Below are positions 18,271-27,617 of a stretch of DNA of 64,000 bases, in pieces. Each line of letters opens with the position of its first letter. Within the stretch, counting starts at the first letter, position 1. Source of the stretch: Fibrobacter sp. UWH6 (GTDB lineage Bacteria; Fibrobacterota; Fibrobacteria; Fibrobacterales; Fibrobacteraceae). Position numbers and translations under genes: made by a program. The DNA is taken from assembly GCF_900142465.1 (NCBI RefSeq), contig NZ_FRAX01000003.1:124001-188000 (forward strand). The letters run 5' to 3'. The notes beneath the pieces were generated by a model. The model was not told where the DNA came from. It made no database searches and saw only the letters and a program-made list of their open reading frames with translations.

Positions 18271-18363
18271 AAGTACGAATTACGAATTATTAAGTACGAG
18301 AGCTAAAATCGCGGCTTCGCCGCCTTACTTATTCTCATAATTCATACTTCATAATTCATAATT
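18271..18363. repeat. Imperfect 30-base inverted repeat with GC hairpin centre
   Basis: Left arm 18271-18300 and right arm 18334-18363 match at about 22 of 30 positions when one is reverse-complemented; both are built from AATT-type words. The middle holds GCGGC-TTC-GCCGC (18311-18323). It lies between purT and the Wzi-like gene and overlaps that gene's stop codon. It may be a dispersed intergenic repeat. Confidence 0.65.
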
Positions 18364-19933
18364 AGAATCTGTAGTCCACGGGGTTGAAGATGAACTTCAC
18401 TCCGGCACGGATCCAGCCATCGGCACCATCGTTTCCAACTTCGTGGGCCAGATTTTCGTAAATGCGGAAACCACCACCCAGGTAAAAGCCAAACCAGCTA
18501 TTGTACTGCATGGAATAAAGTGCATCCACAACATACTGGGTTTCTACCCGATTAGAAGGAGCATACTCATCATGAATCGCTTCGTCATAGTCGGTGTACA
18601 ATTCGTTATCGCCCTGCTGCAACCAGGCAAGGGTCGCCTTTACTGTATGACGCCCATATTTCCAGGACAGGTCCAGCCAAAGATCCAAGGCGTCAGAACC
18701 GCGACGGTAACCGATGGGATAATCCACAAAGAACATATCTGCAAAATCCGGATCATCCTGGTCACGGTAGTTACTACGATAAAGGCGACGGCTAGAATAT
18801 TCAAGAAGCGGGAGACGGCCGTTGTTATGAAGAGGGTCTGTGCGGACAACATCGAAGCGGAAAAAGAAATCACCGTAGCGCTGTGTGGGAATTTCCTGAG
18901 AGTATCCAACCAGGTAGCTTAACATACTGCGGTTTGTCCCCTTATCACTATCTTCACCAACGGGACTATTGATGTCTTCCATGTTCAGCTGACCATAAAA
19001 ACGAGCGCCAGAAATCGGCTTAAATCCAATTTCTGCCGTAGTCACAGCCTTGGTGTATCCACCAGCAAAGTTATTGTGCAGGAACATAAAGGGATTCATG
19101 GAACGGAATTCCAGATCCTTACCGCCCACCATACTTTCTTCAATGATGGAAATCCAGAAATGGTTCATCTCGATTCCGATGCGGTGGTAAACCAGATTCT
19201 TTACATTTTCATCATAAACGCGATCGCGCTGATTGCTAGCCTGCTTATTTTTTTCAGGACATTTCTGTTCGGCGGCCTCGGAACCTTCGGGAGGGCATCC
19301 TGTTGTCGGGTCAATTATATCATTGAACAGCCAGGCATTCAGGGAACTGACCATGAAGGCATAACGGAAAATACCCGGTTCGAATTTCCAAAGGAGACCG
19401 TCGTGGTAAGGCGTTCCACCAATGGTCAAATCGTTGGGAGAGACCTTCAGATCTTCAGGGTTAAAACGGCCCAACTGGACATAGCCCACGGGATTTTGCC
19501 AAAGGGCATAACCATTAATAGGGACAGCAATGTCCAACTCACTAGGCTTATAGGTAAAGTTCGTTTTCAGGTCTGAATCGTACCAGGCTTCAATATCCTT
19601 GCGAAGAGGAGCTTCCATCAAGAAATGGAAGTTTTTATAGCCCGCACGGAAACTAATCATGAAGAAAGGATCAATATGATCTTCGTAACTGCGAGCCGTT
19701 TCCAGGGGAACTCTCAGACCGCGCCAGTTTCCGCCATACCGTTCAACCGTATCTGCAGCAAATTCAGGATCGGTCGGTCCCCCATTCAATCCAAAATTGA
19801 AATCAGTTCCAATTTGAACATAGCCCTTGTAGGAACTATCTGAAGACCACTGGGGAATATCACCGGCATTCATACCGGCAAAAGAAATGGCGGACAGTAA
19901 CCCAAGAGAAAAGAGTATGTTTCGGATTTTCAT
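18362..19933 (-). CDS. Wzi-like outer-membrane beta-barrel protein
   Basis: 523 residues from ATG 19933 with signal peptide (MKIRNILFSLGLLSAISFAG). The rest alternates hydrophobic and polar residues as in barrels and ends N-P-V-D-Y-R-F, with a C-terminal phenylalanine as BAM substrates prefer. The middle has E-E-S-M-V-G-G-K-D-L-E-F-R-S-M-N-P-F-M-F-L, which resembles the capsule-assembly Wzi family. Likely role: surface attachment or export of a polysaccharide; the family match is by eye. A terminator-like hairpin ends only 12 bases before its start codon, which is odd for the gene's own leader. Confidence 0.65.
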   Translation of the reverse strand: MKIRNILFSLGLLSAISFAGMNAGDIPQWSSDSSYKGYVQIGTDFNFGLNGGPTDPEFAADTVERYGGNWRGLRVPLETARSYEDHIDPFFMISFRAGYKNFHFLMEAPLRKDIEAWYDSDLKTNFTYKPSELDIAVPINGYALWQNPVGYVQLGRFNPEDLKVSPNDLTIGGTPYHDGLLWKFEPGIFRYAFMVSSLNAWLFNDIIDPTTGCPPEGSEAAEQKCPEKNKQASNQRDRVYDENVKNLVYHRIGIEMNHFWISIIEESMVGGKDLEFRSMNPFMFLHNNFAGGYTKAVTTAEIGFKPISGARFYGQLNMEDINSPVGEDSDKGTNRSMLSYLVGYSQEIPTQRYGDFFFRFDVVRTDPLHNNGRLPLLEYSSRRLYRSNYRDQDDPDFADMFFVDYPIGYRRGSDALDLWLDLSWKYGRHTVKATLAWLQQGDNELYTDYDEAIHDEYAPSNRVETQYVVDALYSMQYNSWFGFYLGGGFRIYENLAHEVGNDGADGWIRAGVKFIFNPVDYRF

Positions 19934-19945
19934 AATACCAAATGT

Positions 19946-19983
19946 AAAAAGAATCGCCCAGGCAGGGAGACCCAGGCGATTCC
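19946..19983 (-). terminator. Hairpin plus T-run between ftsZ and the barrel gene
   Basis: On the minus strand GAATCGCC / GGCGATTC, eight paired bases with an inner GGG/CCC, followed by TTTTTAC. It is the first terminator after the dcw cluster, 157 bases beyond the ftsZ stop. Because it ends about 12 bases before the barrel gene's ATG it could also act as an attenuator for that gene. Confidence 0.75.
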
Positions 19984-19995
19984 TTTGTGTTGTGT

Positions 19996-20015
19996 GAACG
20001 TGCACTCGCACGTTC
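19996..20015. repeat. Short perfect hairpin in the ftsZ downstream region
   Basis: GAACGTGC-ACTC-GCACGTTC, eight paired bases, bordered by TGTGT tracts on both sides. It has no T-run, so it is not an obvious terminator; it may be a transcript-end stabiliser. Confidence 0.5.
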
Positions 20016-20139
20016 TGTGTGTGTGTGTTCCTTGTGGCTAGGCAACACCCAGCAATCCTGTTACAGAAATCTGCAACAGTATCGCCTATAGGGAGCGCAA
20101 GCCTAATTTCGGTTCATCGAGAACACTCGACTTTGGGGA

Positions 20140-21846
20140 CTAGAAATTCTCCATGTCGACGCCCATACGGAGATAGGCAGGCATATTGTAGTCCACACCG
20201 TCAGCCTTCATTGCACATTCGGCAACATCCTGACGGGATACAGTACGAGTTTTCACTGCAGGTTCAGCAGCAGGTTCCTGCTGACGCATGTAAGCGGGGA
20301 CGCTGAAAGCACTGGTAGCACTACGAGAATCCAAGCCACGGTTGTAGACGTCTTCGTCGGAAACAGCTTCGATTTCAGAAGTTTCCGACTTAACGGTCAT
20401 GGATTCTTCAGCAGGCTGCTGGGCATTAAAATCCATGGCGCCGAAACGACCGGCATCAATTGCCGGGAAAGACTGAGAATCAGAGAGGCTCGGAGTAGTC
20501 AACACAGGAGCAACCATTTCTACAGTTGCGGGAGCTGCGGGTGCAGCTGGCATCTGCTGAACAGGAGCCTGGTGAGCATACATTTCAGGAGCGGGCTGAG
20601 CGGCAGCTGCGGGCTGAGCCTGCTGTGCCATAGCGAAGAAATTCACGCTAGTGGGACGCGGAGTAGACTGCTGAACTGCGGGCTGGGCAGGAGCAGCAAC
20701 AGGAGCCACCGGAGCTACAGCGGGCTGCTGGGAAACAGGCATCTGAGCGGCAGGCATCTGGACAGTCTGCTGATTTGCAAACGGATTAGCAAACACCTGA
20801 GTGGGGCGAGCGACAGCGGGCTGCTGAGCAGCCTGTGCGGTACCGCAACCAGTTGCAATAATGGTAATGGAAACCTTGTCACCCAGTTCCGGAATAGTGA
20901 TGTCACCAATGATGATGTTGGGATCACCTTCTTCACCCACCTTTTCATAGATGTGTTCCATAGCTTCGCTATGTTCGAGGAGGGAATAGTTTTCACCGTG
21001 GGCAACGTTGATAAGAACGCCGGTAGCACCTTCGATGCTAATGTCTTCCAGAAGCGGAGAAGCCAGAGCCAGGTCAGCAGCGGCAATGCCACGCTTTTCA
21101 CCCTGAGCACAGCCGGTACCCATGAGAGCGCTGCCACCGTTCTGCATCACCTTGCGGATATCAGCAAAGTCAACGTGAACAAGACCATGATGGAACATGA
21201 TGCCGCAGATACTCTGAACAGCATTGCCCAAAATTTCGTCAGCCATCTTGAAAGCTTCATCCATGGTAGCCTTCTGATTAGAAGTCTGGAGCATGGCGAG
21301 GAGCTTCTTATTTTCAACAACGATGATGGTGTCAACAGCAGCACGAAGTTCTGCAATACCCTGCTGAGCAACGCGAGCACGAGCATTACCTTCAAAACGG
21401 AACGGCTTGGTCACAACACCAACAGTCAGGATGCCCATTTCGCGAGCAACTGCGGCCACGACCGGAGCCGCGCCAGTACCAGTGCCACCGCCCATACCGG
21501 CAGTAACGAACACCATGTCGGCACCCTTCATGGATTCACGCAGTTCTTCAATGTTTTCTTCAACAGCCTTACGGCCCTTTTCCGGATCCATACCGGCACC
21601 AAGATTCTTGGTGGACTTTTCACCAATGAGAATCTTGTGATCAGCCAAGCTCAAGTCAAGAGCCATAGAATCGGTATTGACAGCATAGTATTCAACACCT
21701 TCAATGCTCATCTGCTTCATACGGTTTACGGTGTTTCCACCGGCACCACCGACACCGAAGACCTTGACTTTTGCATTACGGCTGGAGAGGTCTTCACCCA
21801 TAATACGGGACTGGGCCTCAAAGTACATATCATTCATTTCACTCAT
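20140..21846 (-). CDS. ftsZ: Cell division protein FtsZ with long linker and two C-terminal peptides
   Basis: 568 residues, well above the usual 350-400. Residues about 1-345 are the tubulin-like GTPase with G-V-G-G-A-G-G-N-T-V-N and the signature G-M-G-G-G-T-G-T-G-A-A-P. Residues about 346-510 form a Q/P/A-rich linker. Two copies of the membrane-tether/partner-binding peptide follow: F-S-V-P-A-Y-M-R-Q-Q (514-523) and N-M-P-A-Y-L-R-M-G at the extreme end (554-568). FtsZ forms the division ring and the peptide binds FtsA and similar partners. Ribosome-binding site GGGAG before ATG. It is the last gene of the dcw cluster, 40 bases after ftsA. Confidence 0.97.
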   Translation of the reverse strand: MSEMNDMYFEAQSRIMGEDLSSRNAKVKVFGVGGAGGNTVNRMKQMSIEGVEYYAVNTDSMALDLSLADHKILIGEKSTKNLGAGMDPEKGRKAVEENIEELRESMKGADMVFVTAGMGGGTGTGAAPVVAAVAREMGILTVGVVTKPFRFEGNARARVAQQGIAELRAAVDTIIVVENKKLLAMLQTSNQKATMDEAFKMADEILGNAVQSICGIMFHHGLVHVDFADIRKVMQNGGSALMGTGCAQGEKRGIAAADLALASPLLEDISIEGATGVLINVAHGENYSLLEHSEAMEHIYEKVGEEGDPNIIIGDITIPELGDKVSITIIATGCGTAQAAQQPAVARPTQVFANPFANQQTVQMPAAQMPVSQQPAVAPVAPVAAPAQPAVQQSTPRPTSVNFFAMAQQAQPAAAAQPAPEMYAHQAPVQQMPAAPAAPATVEMVAPVLTTPSLSDSQSFPAIDAGRFGAMDFNAQQPAEESMTVKSETSEIEAVSDEDVYNRGLDSRSATSAFSVPAYMRQQEPAAEPAVKTRTVSRQDVAECAMKADGVDYNMPAYLRMGVDMENF

Positions 21847-21885
21847 GTTTAATCTCCCTGATTTATTGAGTGTTTTGGTTTGTTG

Positions 21886-23130
21886 TTAGAAATACTTCTT
21901 GATGAAACCGACAACCTTTCTAAATCCGTCTCCAACGGAAACCTTCAGCTGTGCGCCGGTATCATTCTTCTTCTTGTTATTATGTTCCTTGTTGGCGTAA
22001 TGCAAAAGGCCTACACCAGTTGCATAAGACGGTCTCTGGAAAGCATCCTGAATACCGCTCATCCCCTTGGGATGACCAATACGGACCGGTTTACCAAAGA
22101 ATGCCTTGGACGCCACATTTTCAATGCCTTCCAATTCACAGCAGCCACCCGTAAGGACGATGCCGCCATTGATCAAAGATTCCAGCTGTTGCTTCTGCAA
22201 GTCCTTTGCCAGCAACTGGAAAATTTCACTGACACGGGCCGTAATGACCTTGGCCAGCAACTTTCGAGAGCAGGGAACATCACCGCGGTCACCAACAGCG
22301 GGAACCGGGAATGTTTCATCTTCAATCAGATTGCTAATAACGCAAGTTCCATACTTCTTCTTAATTTCTTCTGCCTTGGACAGCGAAATAGGAACATTCA
22401 GACACTTACTGATATCGCTAGTGATTACATTACCGGCCAGGTCCAGAGAATTGGTATAGCGAACGGAATCCTTCAGGAACACGGCAATATCTGCAGAACC
22501 GGCACCAATGTCAACAAGGGCAACACCAAGTTCCCTTTCATCATCGGTAAGGACTGCGCAGGCAGCAGCCAAAGGTTCCAGCACATAGCCAGCCACATTC
22601 AAGCCAGCACGGTTAATGCACTTGGTCAAATTCTGCAGGGCGTTCTGGCGAGAGGTCACCAGCTGCACATCCACTTCCAGGCGACGGCCTGTACGGCCCT
22701 TGGGATTGCGGATACCCTTTTCGTCATCCAGGGTATATTCACCCGGGAATGCGTGAATCAAGCTACCAGCGCCATTAGGCAAGGTGCTAGCCTGCTTCTT
22801 CACATTTTCAATATCTTGCTCACGAACTTCGCCTGTGGGGAGTGTGATAATACCCTTGTAGCTGAAAGAAAGCACATGCTTTCCGGCGATGCCTACATAG
22901 ACATCACGCACATCCACACCAGCGGAACGTTCCAGCTGCTGAACAGCCTGTTGCAAGGTTTCGACGACGAGGTCATACTCGTCAGCGTTTGCCAGCGGAA
23001 AATCACCGCATTCGACAACGCGAACAGAGTCCCCTTCGGAAATGCCAACAAACAGATTTACCTTCGAGGCCCCAATATCGAGACCGAAGATATAATCTTC
23101 TTTCTTTATTGCCTGCTTATTATCATCCAT
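21886..23130 (-). CDS. ftsA: Cell division protein FtsA
   Basis: 414 residues from ATG 23130 (MDDNKQAIKKEDYIFGLDIG), chosen because AGAGG lies 7 bases upstream; an ATG at 23148 is possible. Actin-like fold: phosphate-1 loop F-G-L-D-I-G-A-S-K, SHS2 insert, phosphate-2 V-D-I-G-A-G-S-A-D and adenosine motif L-T-G-G-C-C-E-L-E-G. The C-terminal helix K-V-V-G-F-I-K-K-Y-F is the usual amphipathic membrane anchor. It tethers FtsZ to the membrane. The start overlaps the end of ftsQ by 8 bases. Confidence 0.96.
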   Translation of the reverse strand: MDDNKQAIKKEDYIFGLDIGASKVNLFVGISEGDSVRVVECGDFPLANADEYDLVVETLQQAVQQLERSAGVDVRDVYVGIAGKHVLSFSYKGIITLPTGEVREQDIENVKKQASTLPNGAGSLIHAFPGEYTLDDEKGIRNPKGRTGRRLEVDVQLVTSRQNALQNLTKCINRAGLNVAGYVLEPLAAACAVLTDDERELGVALVDIGAGSADIAVFLKDSVRYTNSLDLAGNVITSDISKCLNVPISLSKAEEIKKKYGTCVISNLIEDETFPVPAVGDRGDVPCSRKLLAKVITARVSEIFQLLAKDLQKQQLESLINGGIVLTGGCCELEGIENVASKAFFGKPVRIGHPKGMSGIQDAFQRPSYATGVGLLHYANKEHNNKKKNDTGAQLKVSVGDGFRKVVGFIKKYF

Positions 23131-23965
23131 TGACACACCTCTTGTCATAATTCCTTACGTATGCAAAGCCATGGAATCTCATGTCCACAACTCCGGCACA
23201 CCGCAAATCCTTCGTGAATCCATTTCCTAAAGATTCGTACAACACAAAAACATCCTTTGTCCAATCCGATGCCGGAAAAATCGTACGGAACCCAACATCC
23301 TTGAAATAAACTTCAATCCCTCGATCTTCTTCTGACCATGAAACCTGAGACACCTTTTCATACAAGTCACTGTTCACATTTTTCATAGCATCAAGAAACT
23401 CCGCAACAATCTTGACATGCCCAACAGAGGCCGTTTCCAAAACAGGAAGTCGCATTGCCGTAGCCACAGAAAACGGAAGTGCAGCTCCTTTCTCCGAATA
23501 AATCGTTGCCTTACCGCCATCCAGCACAGAGAGCATCGGAGAAGCTTCCTGCAACTTGATGTACAAGGAAGAGGGGAACTTCTTCTCTACGGTCACCGAA
23601 TGAATTAGGGGAATCTGTGAAAGAGCTTCAGCCACAGAGTCAGCGTCCAATTCAGACATCAGCATACCCGTTTCAATCTGGGCATTCTGCATGACATCTT
23701 CCCAGGACAGCATTCTATTCCCTTCGATGTCCACATACTGCAAATGGCGCAGTTCCAGGGGATTGAATCGCTGCAGATAGAAACGCTGGTTCCAGACAAC
23801 CGCAGACAAGGCCACAACAGCAACCAGAATAATCCAGCCGCGATGCTTAAACCAGTGGAATGCACTGGCAACACCAGATTTCACTTTCTGGTTACGCGCG
23901 TCCTTCTGCTTGCGTTCGTTAAAGCCGATTCTACGGCCTGACCATGTCGTCTTATCTACAGCCAA
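23123..23965 (-). CDS. ftsQ: Cell division protein FtsQ
   Basis: 280 residues from TTG 23965; AGGAG lies 6 bases before this TTG and no better ATG is nearby. Short basic cytoplasmic start, one membrane helix (W-I-I-L-V-A-V-V-A-L-S-A-V-V-W), then a POTRA domain (L-R-H-L-Q-Y-V-D-I-E-G-N-R-M-L-S-W-E-D) and a beta domain. Members link early and late division proteins (FtsB/FtsL). The ribosome-binding site overlaps the murC stop, so translation is probably coupled. Confidence 0.9.
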   Translation of the reverse strand: MAVDKTTWSGRRIGFNERKQKDARNQKVKSGVASAFHWFKHRGWIILVAVVALSAVVWNQRFYLQRFNPLELRHLQYVDIEGNRMLSWEDVMQNAQIETGMLMSELDADSVAEALSQIPLIHSVTVEKKFPSSLYIKLQEASPMLSVLDGGKATIYSEKGAALPFSVATAMRLPVLETASVGHVKIVAEFLDAMKNVNSDLYEKVSQVSWSEEDRGIEVYFKDVGFRTIFPASDWTKDVFVLYESLGNGFTKDLRCAGVVDMRFHGFAYVRNYDKRCVNG

Positions 23966-23974
23966 CTAAAACTC

Positions 23975-25357
23975 CTACAGACATTCCTTCAAAATGGTTT
24001 CGCCCAGCTTGTAGATGCTGCCAGCACCCATCAAGACAACCACATCACCTTCACGAAGTTCCTTCTTCAAGATGGGAAGCAAGTTCATCTGATCGCCAAT
24101 AAAGCGGGCATCGCGATGGCCACGTGCAGTTGCACTTTCAGAAACAAGAGCACCGGTCACACCTTCGATGGGGCGTTCACGAGCGGGATAAATATCGGTG
24201 GCAAGCAGGACGTCGCAATTGGCAAAGGCGCTGCCAAAAGCTTCGTGCTGGTCGCGGGTACGGGTAAAGAGATGGGGTTGGAAAGCGACGATAATACGCT
24301 TATCCGGGAAGGCATCGCGGAAGCCCAGGAGGGTTGCGGTAGCTTCGGTGGGATGATGAGCATAGTCATCAAAGACCATCACGCCATTCTTTTCACCAAT
24401 GAATTCAAAACGACGCTTTACGCCACCGAAGGCAGCAACAGCCTTACGGGCCACATCGGCATCAATACCTTCTTCAATAGCCAAGGCTACTGCAGCCGTT
24501 GCGTTCAGCACGTTGTGACGACCAGGAATCTGCAAGCGGAACTCACCCAGACTCTTACCATCATTCAAAATTTCAAATACAGGGAATCCCTTTTCAAAAC
24601 GCAGATTGTCTACGCGATACTTAGCCTGACGAGTAAAACCATAAGTAATCACAGGCTTCTTCAGACGGGCCAGGATCTGCTGGGCATTGGGATCATCCAG
24701 GCAGAGAATAATCTGACCATAGAAAGGAATCTTGTTTGCAAACTGGACAAAGGCGTCCTTAATGTCTTCAATATCCTTGTAGGTATCCAGGTGGTCTGCA
24801 TCAATGTTGGTAATGATAGCAGAAGAGGGCATCATAGAAAGGAAGCTACGGTCGAATTCATCAGATTCGGCAATCAGGTAGTTACCCTTACCCACCTTGG
24901 CGCCACTGCCATGGCCCTTCACCACACCGCCAACGATAATGGTGGGATCCAAACCAGCTTCTTCCCAAATCTGGCCTACGATGGAAGTAGTAGTGGTCTT
25001 GCCGTGAGTACCGGCAATAGACAGGGTGTACTTCATACGCATCAGTTCGCCCAGCATTTCTGCGCGCTTGATGACGGGAATTCGGCGGTTACGGGCTTCG
25101 ACCAGTTCCGGATTATCATGGGGCACAGCGGAAGAATAGACAACCAGGTCGGCGTCTTCCACATTCTTGGCATCGTGCTTGGGATCAACGCGGATACCCA
25201 GGTTTCTGAGGTAATCCACCACAGCACTTTCACTCATATCGGAGCCGCTGACCGCAAAGCCATTGGCATGAAGGACTTCAGCAATACCGGACATGCCTGC
25301 ACCGCCAATACCGACGAAATGAAGGCGACGTACGCGCTTACAGTCATTAATCTGCAT
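23975..25357 (-). CDS. murC: UDP-N-acetylmuramate-L-alanine ligase MurC
   Basis: 460 residues. Rossmann-like start F-V-G-I-G-G-A-G-M-S-G-I-A-E, Mur-ligase ATP loop A-G-T-H-G-K-T-T-T-T, then D-D-Y-A-H-H-P-T-E and a C-terminal domain ending near V-L-M-G-A-G-S-I. Adds L-alanine to UDP-MurNAc in the cytoplasm, the first peptide step of peptidoglycan synthesis. Start and murG stop form TAATG. Confidence 0.97.
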   Translation of the reverse strand: MQINDCKRVRRLHFVGIGGAGMSGIAEVLHANGFAVSGSDMSESAVVDYLRNLGIRVDPKHDAKNVEDADLVVYSSAVPHDNPELVEARNRRIPVIKRAEMLGELMRMKYTLSIAGTHGKTTTTSIVGQIWEEAGLDPTIIVGGVVKGHGSGAKVGKGNYLIAESDEFDRSFLSMMPSSAIITNIDADHLDTYKDIEDIKDAFVQFANKIPFYGQIILCLDDPNAQQILARLKKPVITYGFTRQAKYRVDNLRFEKGFPVFEILNDGKSLGEFRLQIPGRHNVLNATAAVALAIEEGIDADVARKAVAAFGGVKRRFEFIGEKNGVMVFDDYAHHPTEATATLLGFRDAFPDKRIIVAFQPHLFTRTRDQHEAFGSAFANCDVLLATDIYPARERPIEGVTGALVSESATARGHRDARFIGDQMNLLPILKKELREGDVVVLMGAGSIYKLGETILKECL

Positions 25358-26427
25358 TATGCATTCTCCTTTTCCAGGATAACCATTGCAATCTGGTCTG
25401 CGGCATCGGGCATTCCGAGGCCCTTTGCGGCGGCAGCCATATTGGCCAGGCGGCTTTCATCAGCCAAAAGGGTTTCGACCTTTTCCCACAGGTGATTTTC
25501 TTCTGCATCCAGTTCAACAAGAGCAGCGCCAGCCTTTTCAACGACGCGGGCATTGTGTTCCTGATGATTTGCAGTTGCATGGGGGAACGGCAGCAAAATA
25601 GAGGGCTTACCAAAGGCGAGAATTTCAGCCAGGGCAGAAGCACCTGCGCGGCTAATAATCAGGTCAGCATGCTTCATATAGGCATAAATTCCATCCAGGA
25701 AGCCACGGACAGCCACGTTGGGCATTTCGCCAAGGCGATCATTAATCGTAGCCACGTTCTTTACGCCAACCTGCCAGACCACAGAAACATCGTCACGGGC
25801 AGTAATGCTCTTGATGCTTTCTTCAATCTTGTTATTGATGCCTACAGCACCCTGGGAACCGCCAACAATAAAGACGGCTTTCTTGCCTTCTGCAAATTCT
25901 GCAGGGCGAGCCAAAGAATCTTCAGTCGGCAATTCACGAACAGGATTACCAAAGACCATGCACTTTTCTGCAGGGAAACCCTTGGCGGCATCTTCAGAGG
26001 TTACGAAGATGGTCTTTGCATAGCGGGAGCCAACCTTATTGGCAACACCGGCCACAGCATTCTGTTCCTGCAAATACACGGGAATACCCATGGAACCTGC
26101 GGCCAGCACGATCGGCAAGGAAACATATCCACCAGTAGCCACAACGACATCAGGCTTCACCTTGCGAACGACGCTCTTGGCGCGGACCAGGGCCTTGGTC
26201 AAATTGAAAGGCAAGGCCAAATTCTTAAGGAACGGTCCACGATGCAGAGGTACCGCAGAAATGTATTCATAGGGCCAATTCTTGGCAACCAGGCGTTCTT
26301 CCATAGAATCCTTACGACCGGCAAAAGTAATGTCGGTAACGCCCATCTTCTTCAAACTATCTGCAATGGCAACGGCCGGAAAAATATGGCCACCGGTACC
26401 GCCACATACGAAAAGGAACTTTTTCAT
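25357..26427 (-). CDS. murG: MurG N-acetylglucosaminyltransferase
   Basis: 356 residues; GT28 fold with F-V-C-G-G-T-G-G-H-I-F-P-A, then G-G-S-Q-G-A, and the UDP-GlcNAc-binding I-S-R-A-G-A-S-A-L-A-E-I. It converts lipid I to lipid II at the inner membrane face. The start overlaps the ftsW stop (ATGA). Confidence 0.97.
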   Translation of the reverse strand: MKKFLFVCGGTGGHIFPAVAIADSLKKMGVTDITFAGRKDSMEERLVAKNWPYEYISAVPLHRGPFLKNLALPFNLTKALVRAKSVVRKVKPDVVVATGGYVSLPIVLAAGSMGIPVYLQEQNAVAGVANKVGSRYAKTIFVTSEDAAKGFPAEKCMVFGNPVRELPTEDSLARPAEFAEGKKAVFIVGGSQGAVGINNKIEESIKSITARDDVSVVWQVGVKNVATINDRLGEMPNVAVRGFLDGIYAYMKHADLIISRAGASALAEILAFGKPSILLPFPHATANHQEHNARVVEKAGAALVELDAEENHLWEKVETLLADESRLANMAAAAKGLGMPDAADQIAMVILEKENA

Positions 26428-27602
26428 ACGCCACTCCTTGTATAATCAAAATTTCTAAACGCGCTACTTTCAAGCGAAGAACCACTGGTATACGGTTCCT
26501 TGATATTCCTACCCGATGCCGGGCGAGAAATATTCAGCAAGATTCCAATAGCGATCGAGGTATAAAGCAAATTGGTTCCGCCAAAACTGAAGAACGGCAG
26601 CGGCTGACCCGTCATGGGGAATAGTCCGACACACACGCAGACGTGAACCACAAAATTGGAGAACAGGGAAAGAGTCAAACCCAAAGCCAGATACTTTCCA
26701 AAACGGGTAGCAGAGTTTCTTGCAATCTTAAAACCCTGGGCAAACAAAATCGCAAACAGGATCAAGATTACAAAAGTACCCACAAAGCCAAATTCTTCAC
26801 CAATCACGGCGTACACCACATCCTTATGAGCTTCAGGAAGGTAACCCAACTTCTGGACACCCTGACCAAAACCAGTTCCAAAAAGTCCTCCGTTTCCAAG
26901 GGCCTGCAAGGCATGATCGCCCTGCCAGTTAGAAGCGGCCATTTCACCTTCATCGGCAAAGAAGGCCAGAATTCGAGCCCTGGAATGAGTAGAAGTCATC
27001 AGGCGAACCAATGCCAGCGGGATTCCCGCCAGGGCGACATACCCCAGATACTTGGCATTTACGCCAGCAGTGAGCATAATGCAGACCACAATGGCAGTCA
27101 CCATGATCAGCATGGAGTAATTCGGTTGCAGCACAAGAATCAAGGCACACAGACAATAGGGAATTCCGGGTTGCACCAAAGTACAGGCAACGCTCTTGAT
27201 ATTGTCCCCCGCTTCAGAAAGTTTGGCACTTACCCAGATAATCAAGCCGAGCTTCATAAATTCAGAGGGCTGAATTCCAAAAATCCAACGGTTTGCGCCC
27301 TTGACGCTGCCGCCCTTTACCAGAGCAACTGCAGATAGAACGAAGAAAGCTATAAAGGCAATACGTCCAGCCCATTTCCAATGGCCATAATCCCAGAAAC
27401 GGGCCAGGAACAACATCAGTACAACGCCACCAATAGCCTTGGGCAAGTGAGACATCATGTAAAATTCTGCCGGACGACCATTGGCCTGCGCATAGGGAGC
27501 GGATGCGGAATACACCACAGCCACGCCAAAGCAGATCAGCACCAAAACCACTGCTAGAAGCAGCTTATTCATGCCGGTCGTATTTTGAACAGAATTATCC
27601 AT
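26424..27602 (-). CDS. ftsW: SEDS-family glycosyltransferase FtsW
   Basis: 392 residues with about ten membrane helices. SEDS signatures G-E-E-F-G-F-V-G-T-F, G-A-N-R-W-I and P-L-P-F-F-S-F-G-G-T-N-L-L. With FtsI it polymerises septal peptidoglycan from lipid II. It begins 15 bases after the murF stop, and ends overlapping murG by 4 bases. Confidence 0.95.
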   Translation of the reverse strand: MDNSVQNTTGMNKLLLAVVLVLICFGVAVVYSASAPYAQANGRPAEFYMMSHLPKAIGGVVLMLFLARFWDYGHWKWAGRIAFIAFFVLSAVALVKGGSVKGANRWIFGIQPSEFMKLGLIIWVSAKLSEAGDNIKSVACTLVQPGIPYCLCALILVLQPNYSMLIMVTAIVVCIMLTAGVNAKYLGYVALAGIPLALVRLMTSTHSRARILAFFADEGEMAASNWQGDHALQALGNGGLFGTGFGQGVQKLGYLPEAHKDVVYAVIGEEFGFVGTFVILILFAILFAQGFKIARNSATRFGKYLALGLTLSLFSNFVVHVCVCVGLFPMTGQPLPFFSFGGTNLLYTSIAIGILLNISRPASGRNIKEPYTSGSSLESSAFRNFDYTRSGV

Positions 27603-27617
27603 TGACTCTTACTATCC

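Noticed and set aside
20012-20139. Possible tRNA or small RNA downstream of ftsZ
   Set aside because: Short hairpins are present but no cloverleaf or CCA end; kept only as a hairpin feature.
24116-25495. Long open frame on the plus strand across murC
   Set aside because: Antisense shadow; similar ones lie over murF (27669-29048), ftsI (30498-32384) and bamA (44068-45576). They follow from the codon bias of the real genes.
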